Source of the DNA: Branchipolynoe longqiensis
Lineage: Eukaryota; Annelida; Polychaeta; Phyllodocida; Polynoidae
Length of the DNA stretch: 64,000 nucleotides
Assembly (NCBI GenBank): GCA_030323885.1
Contig: CM059189.1
Location: 51,185,661 to 51,249,660 of the forward strand
Direction of reading: 5' to 3'
The number at the start of each line of letters is the position of its first letter. The stretch's first letter is position 1. Shown piece by piece: positions 30,460 to 41,814 of the stretch. Under the pieces are notes generated by a model that did not search any database, had not been told where the DNA came from, and saw only the letters and a list, made by a program, of their open reading frames with translations. The position numbers and the translations under genes are program-made.

Positions 30460-31711
30460 ATACGTCAAAGACAAGCGCCCAACCATCTCGCCCAACTTCA
30501 ACTTCCTCGGCCAGCTGCTCGAGTACGAGAAGCAGCTGAAGCATGAGGCGGAGTCTTCGGGCGGTGCGCGCGGCTCGGCCGGAACTAGCACCGCCCACAA
30601 GCGGCAGTGCATCGCCGAGCTGCGGTCGCCGACATCGCCCACCATTGCCACGCCCAGGTCCTTCGGCTTCCGGCCACAGGGTGATGCCACTCCAGCCCAG
30701 TCGCCCACGACGGCGCTCGCTAAGCTCACGTTCGGAGGCAGCACGCCCGACGCCGTCACCCCGACGATGACAACGTCATCATCGATGTTATCATCAGCCC
30801 TGCCACCGAGCGACTCGGACCTGAGCGCGGTGCAGTCGGCGCTCGCTTTTCCACAGTTCCCGACCACCTCGCTCGACCAGCTCAGCACCATCCCCTGCTT
30901 CACGCCCGACGAGACGGCGCCGCGGGTGGCATCTGTGGCTCCGTGCCCGGTGCCCCTCCTCGCTGACGCCACCCCCCAGAAGCAGGCAGGCACCAAGCGC
31001 CCACTGAGCCTGGCATCAGGGCTCGCTGCCCGCAGTGTCCCCGATACGCATCCCAGCAGCAGCAGCAGCGCCGCAGCAGCAGCAGCTGCGACTCTGACGT
31101 CACACAGTGGAGTGACGCTGAGGTCGCCGGAGATGAAGGCGAAGCGCCCCCTGGTGCGACCCAACAGCATCGCCTTCTCCACATATCCCAAGTATGACTT
31201 TCCCAGTTGCGGCGACTCTGGGTCGACCAGCCCCCAGGGGGAGCGGCAGCCGCCCAAAGCCAGCCCGAAGCCGCAGCAGCAGCAGTGGGGCAGCGGTGGG
31301 GGGCCGTGGGACAGCGGCGGAAGCGGAAGTGCGCGACAGGAGGCGGCAAAAAACTGGCGTGGCCAGGTGCAGATGCGCCATAGCGCGTCTACACCTGGCG
31401 ACATGGGCGCCACGCGCCACATGGAGCAGGGCCGCAAGTCGCGCAGCCTCGAGGATATCCTCAACTCGCCCGACGAGGACGCGCCCGGCGCGCGCTGCAC
31501 ATGCACACGCGCCCTGTGTGGCGGCGCGCACCCAAAGCACGGGCTGCACGCTGACCTGTTCCCGCACTCCATGGCACTCGACCAGCACTGCCGGTGTCGG
31601 GCCACCGACCCCCACCACCACCACCACCACCACCAGTCCAGCAGCAGCATATCGTCCGCGGGTAGCCATAACTCTCTGCATGGCAGCCTCGACATCATCC
31701 AGGTCTCCTGA
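30460..31711 (+). CDS. DUSP8/16: MAP-kinase phosphatase, DUSP8/16 class: terminal exon with long disordered tail
   Basis: The acceptor TTCGTTCAG ends at 30,459. The exon completes the split Arg and continues YVKDKRPTISPNFNFLGQLL then EYEKQLKHE, the end of the catalytic domain. The NFNFLGQLLEYE form is typical of DUSP8/DUSP16 rather than DUSP1 or DUSP6. About 380 more residues form a low-complexity tail. It is rich in Ser/Thr-Pro sites (for example SPTSPTIATP), with poly-Ser/Ala, poly-Gln and His7 runs, a KSRSLEDILNSPDE segment, a Cys/His-rich patch (CTCTRALCGGAHPKHGLHAD) and the end GSLDIIQVS. It is GC-rich, unlike the surrounding DNA. The stop TGA is at 31,709-31,711. In total 507 residues are encoded in the window. 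Confidence 0.95.
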
Positions 31712-32800
31712 GTCACTCTCCTGTGTCACTCCTGCCTTGTACGCGCGTACACGTACATGTGCACGTGCATGTGACTAGCTGGGCTGGGCTTGGCATAGCG
31801 CTAATGACGCAAGGCAGCCTTGACATATTCCAGGTCTCCTGAGTCACTCCCCGTACACACACACGTATACATACACGTATACGTACATGTGCACGTGACA
31901 GCCCGGCATGGCATAGCGCTAATGACGGATGCAAGGCAGCCTTGACATATTCCAGGTCTTAGTCACTCCCCAGTACACACACACGTATACATACACGTAT
32001 ACGTACATGTGCACATGACAGCCCGGCATGGCATAGCGCTAATGACGGACGCAAGGCAGCCTTGACATATTCCAGGTCTTAGTCACTCCCCAGTACACAC
32101 ACACGTATACATACACGTATACGTACATGTGCACGTGACAGCCCGGCATGGCATAGCGCTAATGACGGACGCAAGGCAGCCTTGACATATTCCAGGTCTT
32201 AGTCACTCCCCCGTACACACACATGTATACATACATGTATACATACATGTGCACGTGACAGCCCAGCATGGCATAGCGCTAATGACGGACGCAAGGCAGC
32301 CTTGACATATTCCAGGTCTTAGTCACTCCCCACTACACACACACATATACATACACGTATACGTACATGTGCACATGACAGCCCGGCATGGCATAGCGCT
32401 AATGACGGACGCAAGGCAGCCTTGACATATTCCAGGTCTTAGTCACTCCCCAGTACACACACACGTATACGTACATGTATACATACATGTGCACGTGACA
32501 GCCCAGCATGGCATAGCGCTAATGACGGACGCAAGGCAGCCTTGACATATTCCAGGTCTGAATCACTCCCCCGTACATGCATGCGTACACGTATACGTAC
32601 ATGTATACGTACATGTGCATGTGACAGCCCGGCACGGCATAGCGGTAATGACGGACACGAGGCAGCCTTGACATATTCCAGGTCTGAATCACTCCCCCGT
32701 ACACGTATACGTACACGCACACGTATACGTATACGTACACGTATACGTACATGTGCACGTGACTGCCCGGCACGGCATAGCGCTAATGACGGACGCGAGG
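31683..32800. repeat. 120-bp minisatellite starting in the last codons of the phosphatase
   Basis: The landmark GGCATAGCGCTAATGAC recurs near 31,792, 31,910, 32,030, 32,150, 32,270, 32,390, 32,510, 32,636 and 32,773. Each unit has GGCAGCCTTGACATATTCCA then GGTCT..AGTCACTCCCC, an alternating ACGTATACGTACATGTGCAC tract, and GACAGCCCGGCATGGC. The coding end GGCAGCCTCGACATCATCCA, with its stop, is the first and most diverged unit. Most units carry a TAG where the gene has CCTGAG. Confidence 0.93.
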
Positions 32801-33783
32801 GCGGCCCGGGAACCAGCGCCCGCCGCCTGCCCCATATCTGCCCCGGCCTGTGCTCATTGGTTATAAGTCAGTCACGTGACGCGATGGCGGCTTCCTATTG
32901 GTGCAAAGATGCCAGGCGGGAAAGGCGGCTCTGCAGGTTTGTTTGGCTGGCGCTGGTCTCCCAGTCCCACCATGAACGGGCGTGACAATTAATTCTATGT
33001 ATATTTAAGAAGGATCCTTGTTGACCTGAATTCTGCTGGTACCCCGAGTACTTCAACGACCAGAGAGCCGATCACTGAGGAACCAGCAGCGAGCACGAAG
33101 CATTTGATTGACAGATTTGTGTGTATATATCTACATTATATATACATCATTGACTATGTCATTATACTTGACTATCCATTTCTCAGGTTATTTGTCCAGA
33201 GCTGTGTTGTTTTTGTGTGGGGGTTTTTGTTTTTTTGGGGTGGGGTGGGGTGGGGGTATTTTTGGGGGACTAGGGGGGTTGTGAGTGTGAGTGTGTGGTC
33301 GCGGGTCTGGTTTCGGGTCCTGCGTCTTGTTGCATTATAATATATAAACAGCAGGCCTGATGATAAACACAATTGACAAGTCAGTTTTTCCTCCCGTTTT
33401 TACACCTTAAACTACAGATATCAGGGACTGTATAGGTATAAAAAGTGTGTGATGGAGTACAGTTGTTTGTGACAAATCCAATACCTCAATAAGACACAAA
33501 CTGACCTGTTTTATTACACAGTGTGCATGACAGTTAATGGGTTCAAGTGTACAAGGCCATTCCAAGTTACCTTTTGGCTCCAGCAGAAGCTGTGTCCTGA
33601 CCATCTTTCCACTCTGCGCCCACCTGTTAGCGCCCTGTCAGACCATTCCCAGTACTGCTGTGGGGCGGTGTCTGCGTCAACCGAAATAAGTCGAGGGATG
33701 CGTCAGAAAATGCCGGCTTCCCCTAACACTATCAACCACAAGCACAAGTTTACCTCCATTTCCTACGGTCATATATTTATATA
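32801..33783. other. Presumed 3' UTR or flank of the phosphatase, unassigned
   Basis: No AATAAA signal that I would call for the phosphatase is visible close to the stop. A GGGGTGGGGT run lies near 33,237. No exon found. Confidence 0.4.
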
Positions 33784-34122
33784 TAGTGAAACCTCGGTTT
33801 TCGAACATAATTTGTTCCTAAATGTTGTTCGTAAACCAATTTGTTTGTAAACCGAAACGAATTTTGAGGAAGGAAGATGGGAGGGATGTTACTGTTTGTC
33901 CCCCCTCCATAAGAACATCAGGTAACTGAAATTCTGGATTTGTTTCCTCTAATATCTTGGTTTATTTCTGTTTTCTGTTTCTTTGCAGTACTCGACTTGT
34001 AGTAATGTTTGTTCATAAACCGAAATTACGTTAGGAAACTGACACACTTTTTGTTTAAAAAAAAAATGTTTGTGAACCAATTTGTTCAAAAATCGAGCTG
34101 TTTGAAAACTGAGGTTTCACTG
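33784..34122. mobile_element. pogo/Tigger-like MITE, TA-flanked
   Basis: The left end is TAGTGAAACCTCGGTTTTCG and the right end is GAAAACTGAGGTTTCACTG, with TA on both sides. Subterminal repeats GTAAACCAATTTGTTTGTAA and TGTGAACCAATTTGTTC are present. AACCTC after a CAGTG start is reminiscent of pogo-group termini. No transposase. Right flank is (TA)n. Confidence 0.8.
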
Positions 34123-34429
34123 TATATATATATATATATATCAATTTAATGTCTTTAAAAGAATTGTATTATTGCTAACGGGTCATAACTACAATAAACG
34201 GGTATACATATGTAAAGTCTATGTAATTGTACAATTAACACTTTGCCTCAAAGATGACACCTCACTAAGCCGGTGCACTTGTCATGCACTGTCCTGACGC
34301 CTCCCCACATCCGCCTCTAGGCGCGTATTATCAACACGTTGCAGGCACTCCGCGTCACTGAGTATGCGACTTTGCTGGTCACTGTCGTAGAAACTGCACT
34401 GTCAATAATGGCTTGTGAGAGTACTTGGT

Positions 34430-34790
34430 GACGGCAGTGTCACAAGTGACACTTACACTTGTTACACATACATACATTGTAAGTTGTAGGTGACAGCTGT
34501 AGATTACAGCTGCCAGGTGACGTCTGTAGGTGACAGATGTAGATAACAGCTGTGGGTTATGTCTGTTTTTGACAGTTGTATGTGAAGCTCTAGGTGACAT
34601 CTGTAGGTGATATATGTAGGTGACAGCTGTAGATGAATCTTATGTAACAGATGTATGTTTCAGCTGTAGGTGACCGTTGTAGATGACAGATGTAGGTGAC
34701 AGCCGTATGTTACATATTATGTGACAGCTGTATGTTGCAACTGCAGGTGACCTTTGTAGGTGACAGCTGTGGGTGACAGCTGTTGATAAT
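34430..34790. repeat. Irregular GTAGGTGACAGCTGT repeat
   Basis: About 20 degenerate units of 15-17 bp (GTAGGTGACAGCTGTAGATG and variants). The period is loose and no protein frame persists. Confidence 0.8.
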
Positions 34791-34998
34791 ATTGCCAATT
34801 CCTCCGTTCATCTCATGAACATTAAAGCCCACATTCCATAGGCACGATTTGTATACGCGATATCTACAAGATGGATTTATAACTTCAGGAATGACTGCGG
34901 GTCTATACAGGCCATTGCGCAGGTCCGTCCGAACCGACGCCTGTAGCAGGCGACACGAACATGCGCACGTGGAGTTCTCGTGTCTATGGAATGTCAGC

Positions 34999-35353
34999 TT
35001 AAAGCTGCATAGTCCGATGAAAACATCAAATTTTCAAAACCAAAGCAATTATCTAGATTTGATTCAACATATCTAATTTAGATACTGATGCACTTATTAA
35101 ACATTTGTCGCCACATAGAAGGGAATACCGAGGCAATTAAATAGAACCTGCTCCGGCAGAAGCCTGTGGTGTGGGGCTTTTGGCGTGCTAGCTGAAATTA
35201 ATCTGGCATGTTTGCACTTGAAAAATCTCAAAAGTCAGCCATTAAAAATAAAAGTTACTTTAAACTAAGGTAAGATAGATTATAGCGATCAACCTAATAT
35301 ATTTATCTCAGAAAATGACGGAAACTCAAAACCATCGGACTATGCAACTTTAA
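34999..35353 (+). mobile_element. TTAA-flanked MITE, full-length reference copy
   Basis: TTAA then AGCTGCATAGTCCGATGA at the left, and CATCGGACTATGCAACT then TTAA at the right. The interior reads CAATTATCTAGATTTGATTC, TTTGTCGCCACATAGAAGGG and TATTTATCTCAGAAAATGAC. About 350 bp. The best copy to define the family in this window. Confidence 0.9.
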
Positions 35354-35695
35354 CGCAGACACGGTGTGGCGGCGTGTTGGTAATGTTGGTAATGTGCTCT
35401 TTCAAAATGGCGCAGCCATGTCATCCCCCCTTGCTGAGGAATTTTTAAAGATGGGTGCTAGATAAATCTGAACTAGGTGTTTGGGAGGGGGAGGGGTATT
35501 AGGGGGGAGTGTTATTGATTAATGATTCACTGATAACAGAGGGGTCACCTGTGATACACAACTGACAAGACGAATCGAATAACTCTAATTTTGGTTAGCT
35601 TTTAGGTAGTAAGATGCTACCGGAAGTGGCGCCATGTTGGCTGGCCCAGCCCTGTGCCGCAAGTAGTTATCCTACCCATGTGAACGCCAGACCTG

Positions 35696-35993
35696 GGCCG
35701 CGTTCAACTGGGCGCCTCGGAGAAATGTCCACTGCTGCGCTACTCTGAATGGTGTTTTAACAGTTGGGTGCCTCGAAAATGGCAGCCTCCATAATGTGTA
35801 CCTCCTGCAGCCATTTGCAATTGAAAGAACAGTTCTGATTGGCTGACACACACAGACATTTTGGAGGTGTTTTTCGCCTCCTACTCGAAAAGCGTGATGT
35901 CTCGGAAAGCGTGATGCACACGTTAAACGCAAATTGGCCCAAAAAGAAGACATCGCGGAGTCGACTCTGAGGCGTAGCCTGAACGCCGCCCTG
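35696..35993. mobile_element. MITE with GGGCCGCGTTCA ends
   Basis: The left end TGGGCCGCGTTCAACTGGGC is mirrored by CCTGAACGCCGCCCTG at the right. The interior has GGTGCCTCGAAAATGG, CCATTTGCAATTGAAAGAAC and CGGAGTCGACTCTGAGGC, all found inverted at 55,278-55,552. No coding sequence. Confidence 0.75.
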
Positions 35994-36334
35994 CTTTGGA
36001 CACTTTGTGTACAGTGCGGACGGAGCATGTTCGCTGTGTGACGACATATTATTATTGAAGGGAAACAAATGCACGAGTGTGTGTCAGCATTCACAGAGAG
36101 ATGTGTTGTGGGTGTGGGTGTGGCAGTATATAGTGTATATTGTATGGACAAACCTTTTGTATATATATACAGATTCCCCCTGAGACTGACAGGGTCTCGC
36201 TTTGTTCTCCAGATTGGTGGTGTGTAAGCCATCTATGATACTGTTACTGGTGTGTCATGTGAGAGGGCACGTGCGCATGTCACGTGGGCATGTCACCTGC
36301 GCATGAGGGTGACGTCACGTCGCCCCACTTGTTA

Positions 36335-36600
36335 CCGATATATATATACATATATGTATACACGAGCATATACTATACAGCACGCACCACACACACCACA
36401 CACACGCTATGTGTGTATATATTTAAACAATTAAATATATATTTATATATAAATATGTGCATAAATATATATATGTATATATATATAAATATGTATATAA
36501 ATATATATATGTGTATATATAAATATATATATAAATATATATATAAATATATATATTTATGTATATAAGTATATGTATATAAATATATTTATATACATAT
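36335..36600. repeat. AT-rich microsatellite
   Basis: ATATATATAAATATGTATAT words over 260 bp. The tyrosine/isoleucine-rich frame is an artefact. Confidence 0.92.
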
Positions 36601-37243
36601 TAAAGGAAGATTCATTTGTAAACCTATACAAAAACTGAAGCGAATCATAGAATATATCTGAAGTATTTAAAAAGAAAATGTGGCCAGATTTATTTATATC
36701 CCAGAATAACTCCTACATCATCCAGTCCCCATCCTTCATGATCATGCAGTTTCACACACTCACGCTTTTATGGATCATATATATGTCTGTAGAATTCATC
36801 AACAACAATGTGTCTCACCTGGGAACAACTCTACTGAGTACTGGTCTCCTGTCTACAACCGAGAGATTCGCGACATTTTCAGTGTCGGTGCAGATGTCAG
36901 ACTGTATGGGGGAAATGTTCGCAGCCGTCCGGTGGTGGCATTGTGTGCATGATTGAGCATGCGCAGTGCGAAGCGAAGTGTATCGAGTGTGGTTGTACTG
37001 TGGGTAATAGGGAGATGGGGTACATAGGAGATTCACCCCGTACTGCAGTAGCCTGAGTACGGCTGAAGAACAACCCTATATAAAAGCTGGCGAAAATTAT
37101 CTACATGCTGGGGAAATGAAATGAGCAGATAAATTCTTAATTTAAGGATCAAAATATATTCTTCACATATATCTTAATATTTACCCGTTACTTTTGATTT
37201 GAAAAATACAATAAAACATGTAGTTCAATAGACCTTAAAAGTC

Positions 37244-37443
37244 AAATTGACCGCATTCTGTGGTCGCTATCTTGTCTTTTTGCATTCTCTCCCATTTCAT
37301 CAATTGTGTGCCGATATAAGTAGCCATTGGATACTGGAACCAGGAATTCCACTTCATGTTCCATACTCAAGCAATTTTCGCCCGTATTTAGACTACGTTG
37401 TCATTCACCCTACTGGTAGTACGGGGTGAATCTTTTATCTAGG
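37244..37443 (-). mobile_element. SINE family D fragment
   Basis: GCTATCTTGTCTTTTTGCAT, CCATTTCATCAATTGTGTGC and TACGGGGTGAATCTTTTATC match the copy at 28,125-28,521 in the same order, but the tRNA-like head between them is deleted. A short related piece (TTCACCCCGTACTGCAGTAG) lies at 37,033. Confidence 0.65.
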
Positions 37444-38092
37444 TGTGTGGAGGGGGGGGGGGGGGGCAGGGTGATTAAGAAGAGGTTTCATTAAGTTATT
37501 AACTGATTCTGCAGTTTGAGATTAACCGACGCGGGGAGTGTGGGTGGTTGTCTGTGGATGCATGCTGGGGGTGGGGGGGGGGGGGGGGGGCAGGTACAAA
37601 GTGAGGTAGTGTAGGGTATTGGTGACAAGGCTTGGCACTGTGCCAAGTTGTCATCAAATTAGCTATCAACGATAACTGGCGACGGTGAATCTTTACAGGA
37701 CTTGTCTCCAGCATCCAACTGCCATAGGAGGGGGAGGGCGGTCATATGGATGTTCTTTGTGTCGCATTTGGTGACACTTGGTCATGATTTGTTGCTAATG
37801 CAGGCTTCAGTGTTTGTCGCGACCTCTACGGATTAACCACACACCCCTGTCTCTCCCCTCTTCCCCCCCCCCCCCCCCATCCGCCTCCTCTACCCCTGCA
37901 CCATGTACAGATAGCCGCCCGCGCGCAGAGTGTGCTTAAAGTATCTGTGAAACACTGAATGAGCCGCCATGTTGAATGAGATTGGGCTTACATTGAATTG
38001 TTACGTGTCAATTAACCGGTCCGTTAATATCCTGGCAGATGAAGATGGCCATACAAAGAGGCAAACAATGAAGGAATGGAACCGCCATCATC

Positions 38093-38460
38093 CCATATAT
38101 ATATATATGGATATATAATATATATGTATTATATGCATTGTATATATTATATATGTACATGTTATATATATTGTATATTTAATATATGTTATAGATATTT
38201 TTATATATGTACATATATATTATATATATATGTATATTATTATAATATATATATTATAATATATATATAGTATATATATCATATATCATATATATATTGT
38301 GTATATAATATGTATATCATATATTATATATATATATATATCATAGATATTATATCTAGTATGTATATAATATATATTATATATAATATATATATAAATG
38401 TATATTTATATGCACTGCATGTATATAAATATATATATATAATATATGTGTGTATAAGAA
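38093..38460. repeat. AT-rich microsatellite with palindromes
   Basis: About 370 bp of TATATAATATAT and ATATATCATATATC words. Many short self-complementary stretches could form cruciforms. Confidence 0.92.
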
Positions 38461-38760
38461 TATATGGTGGGTGAGGGAATGGGGGTAATTAGAGGGTGAA
38501 TTGTTAATGAGTGTGGCTAGGCTGGTAGTCACCAAGAAGAGCAATAATGATGATAGCAGGAGCGTGTAAGGGGTCGTCCAAAGTTTTCAACATTTTCACG
38601 GTTGTACAAAGCGTACGATAGGGGAGGGGGGGGGGGGGAGTACGACTATTAGCATTTAATAAAAATTAAGGTTTTTTTTCTTTTGGCACTGTAATAGACT
38701 GCACTGGCTTCTGGCAGAAAGGAGCAACATAGAGGTATGTGTGGATAGGGTGATTGCATC

Positions 38761-38995
38761 AGGGTGCCTAGGTAATGTAATAGTTAGCACACTAGCCCTG
38801 GAATAGCAAGATGTGTGGGTTCGAATAGCATTTTCACCCCCCCTGATAGTACACCAGGCTAGGTAGTGACACATGTAAATTTTTAAGTTATTGGTTTGGC
38901 TCAACCACGGTTCAAACACGGCGGTTTGAATCCCATAACCTCTCACAGTGGGAGGCGGGCACTCAACTTATTGGCCACCCCGTCTGGGTCTGTAG
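38761..38995. mobile_element. Family D plus head joined to minus type A SINE head
   Basis: Plus head GTGCCTAGGTAATGTAATAG and GTGTGGGTTCGAATAGC (38,761-38,830) are followed by a minus-strand type A 5' third (38,858-38,995), ending TTGGCCACCCCGTCTGGG. Both pieces are truncated at the junction. The intervening tract is C-rich. Confidence 0.65.
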
Positions 38996-39070
38996 TAAAA
39001 TGCTGATGTGTACTACTTGGGGGGTGGGGGGGAGGGGAGTCTGGAAAAATAGTAGAGCCTTTTCTATGTA

Positions 39071-39495
39071 CAGGTCCTTGAAAACCTGGAAAGTCCTGGA
39101 ATTTGATAATTCAGGATTCCAAGCCGGGAAATCCTGGAATTTGTCTAAATATCCTTGAAAGTCCTTGAAAATGGAAAATCATACCATTTTTATGTTAACC
39201 TTATTTTCGCCGATGTGGCCTATCTTCAATCAATGATATTTTGTATTAAAAGTGATTTGTGTGGCTTTCGTTATCCTGCCTCTTGATTTTTATATTAAAA
39301 CAATCCATATAGTCATCGTTATTTCTCATGCTTGTTCACAATTCACATCTTACCCAGTGAATCGACTATGAATACAGCTGTGTTTCGGGGCCCTTTAATT
39401 TAATAAATGTCTTTAAAACGTCCTGGAATTTTGCACTGATAGCTCCTGGAAAGCCCTGGAATTTAATGTCAAAATGGGTATGTACTACCTTGAAA
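39071..39495 (-). mobile_element. hAT-like CAGG..TTCAAGG element
   Basis: CAGGTCCTTGAAAACCTGGA begins the copy. TCCTTGAAAGTCCTTGAAAA and TAGCTCCTGGAAAGCCCTGG recur. The right side GTCAAAATGGGTATGTACTA matches the inverse of the left end of the 61,915 element (TTCATACCCATTTGGACATT). No transposase. Confidence 0.65.
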
Positions 39496-39744
39496 ATGTT
39501 GAAAACGTTGGACGGCCCCTAAGGTGTGGGGGGGGGGGGGGGGCGGGGAGCAGGGGGCCTGTGCGTGTAGTTGCCGGCGTGGGCTGGCTCTCAGGCCGCC
39601 TTGTTTTGTACAGTGGTTATCAAGTTGTCGGTCCTCACTGGGACAGCTGCGTTGGTGCCTTAAACATTACCGGGGGCTGCTGCACTAACACGATAAACAA
39701 TGGGAAACAGCGGTTAGTAGTTGTTAAAACGTCGGGGAGGGGTG

Positions 39745-39800
39745 AAGAGAGAGAGAGAGAGAGAGAGGAGGGGGGGGGGGGGGGGGTGGGGGGGGGGGGG
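39745..39800. repeat. (GA)n followed by G runs
   Basis: GAGAGAGAGAGAG then two long G runs. Further G runs lie at 39,528-39,545 and 38,627-38,640. Confidence 0.9.
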
Positions 39801-40139
39801 TAGAAGTTGTGGGGACTGGCTCGGAGATGAGTGTTGGTGTTCGGCCATGTGTCAGTTTGTGTTTATAAATGGCTGCCACCCGCACCTGTAAGTTTGTAAG
39901 TTTAAGTAAGGCGGGGCCCGTTGTAGCAGCAGTTTATCGATATATATATACATTCCGTGGAACAGAGCTATTAGTACAACATGTACTATGATTAACCGAT
40001 GGTGGCTTGTGTGTGTGTGTGTGGGTGTGGGTGTGTGTGTGCAGCGCTGGATTAACCATTAAGCAAAATAAGCACGTCCTTAGGGCATCAAGGGAAGGGG
40101 TTAATTATTGTTTATATTTTGAATAACACATATCTATAT

Positions 40140-41370
40140 ATATATGAGGCCACTGTGGCGGTTTCAGCTCGTTCCCGTGCTCAGCCGTGTCCCTCGCTTC
40201 TGCGCATGCGTCAGAATCTAATAAGCATGGCCGTAATCGATTAACACTACCCGGGCGACTCGGGTCATCCCAGTCGTCAGAATTTCAAATAGAACACGGC
40301 GAGTGGAGTCGACAAATACACGCGCCGTGTGCAAAAAAAGAATAACTTAGATTAATTAAATGGAAATATAGGTAAACTAAGCCATCATAAAATACTTTAA
40401 ATCCTATTTTGCTGTAGTTTTATCGGTTATTAAAAAAAAAAAAAAAAATTGTCCACCTGAGCGCGGAGAAGCGTATTCGAGTATTCTACCCGAGTTTGTA
40501 GGATGTGTGCATGCGCCAATAAGTGTCTCGGGTGACCCGAGTTGATGCGAAATCCGCGCATGCGCAGAAGCAACGGGACACGGCTGAGCACGGGAACAAG
40601 CTGAAACCGCCACACCACCACACTCTTTTAAAGTTATACGGGGCCTCTGTGGGTCTTAATCCGGCCGTGTGTGTGTGTGTGTGCGTGTGTATGCGTGCGT
40701 GTGGCTGTGTCTGTGTGTAACAAGGTGTTGAGGGTGCCATCGGACGCTGGTGTATGAAACTAAACTGTGCTGGTGCCTGGTCGGAAGGACAGGCAACAAC
40801 AGTATGGCTAACGTAGACATTGACGGTGCTGCTAGCTAGTCTGTCCCACCCACAATGCCTGTCTATACATACATCCATGTGGCGCCCCCTAGTGAGTGAC
40901 AGTTACCCTCTTCAACAGCTGAGGAACGCTCCTCGGTCACGTGACAATGCTGTGGTGATCATGTACAGTCCCCCTTACCCCCCCGCCCCCCTCCCCACTC
41001 AGCCACCATTCTGAGGTGTAAATATTGCAAATGAATGCAAGACATATTAAGATATATCTCCTTTTTGGACATCATCCACATGCCAACTTTGTATTCTAGT
41101 ATCGATTGTCATTCGTTTGTACGACAAAGACGATATTCTTATGGTATCAAAAAGGCCTGATCAATGCAATTTGAAGCGGGCCCCGTCTAGCAATCTGCAG
41201 GGTCTGGCTAGGTCGACCCCGGTGGGCGAACCTGCGAACGGGGTCCGCTCTTTGTACATGTCCCTTAGAAGAGTATTACTACTTTAGACGCACCGCTTCC
41301 TGTCACTAAGGTATTCATTATCAGATGAACAGTAACCCAGAAGAGTATGGGAAGGGAGACGTAGAGAGAG
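40140..41370. other. Unassigned intergenic DNA with an inverted repeat
   Basis: GGCGGTTTCAGCTCGTTCCC (40,155) and GGGAACAAGCTGAAACCGCC (40,591) form an inverted pair. TGTCCCTCGCTTCTGCGCATGCG (40,188) and CGCGCATGCGCAGAAGCAACGGGACA (40,556) pair in the same way. This suggests a MITE of about 450 bp spanning 40,150-40,612. No exon found. Confidence 0.6.
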
Positions 41371-41419
41371 GTTAGTTAGGCTCCGTCCTAAAGGAAATGT
41401 ATGATATGATGGTGGTGGA

Positions 41420-41542
41420 AGGATACACAGAGAGTGTGTCTGTAAATACACATATTATGTATATTGAATATATATATAGAGAATATATATAAATATATAT
41501 ATTTGTTAAATATATATATATAAATATGTGTATATATAATGA
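41420..41542. repeat. AT-rich microsatellite
   Basis: TATATATAAATATATATATT repeats over about 120 bp. Confidence 0.9.
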
Positions 41543-41814
41543 AGTCTGCGAGCTGGGGGTATGCACGTCATTCACCCCCGCCTCCTCTCGGATGGCCAGG
41601 TAGTAAGGGTGTTGACCTCTGAACCCACTCCGACAGGTAGTACGGACAGATGGATAAAGTAGGCAATTGTCAAGACGCACAAACTGAGGTACGATTAGAG
41701 CGCGGGACCCGGATGTCCCTACGTGGTCCTCGGCTGTCTAGAGAGAGCAGCTCGAGCATGCGCACAGGTGCCACACGCACATTGCCGTGAGCTGGTACCC
41801 ACCTACCGACCTGC

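Noticed and set aside
30367..31729. Minus-strand open frames of 449 and 209 residues opposite the terminal phosphatase exon
   Set aside because: They are shadows of GC-rich coding sequence on the plus strand, without motifs.
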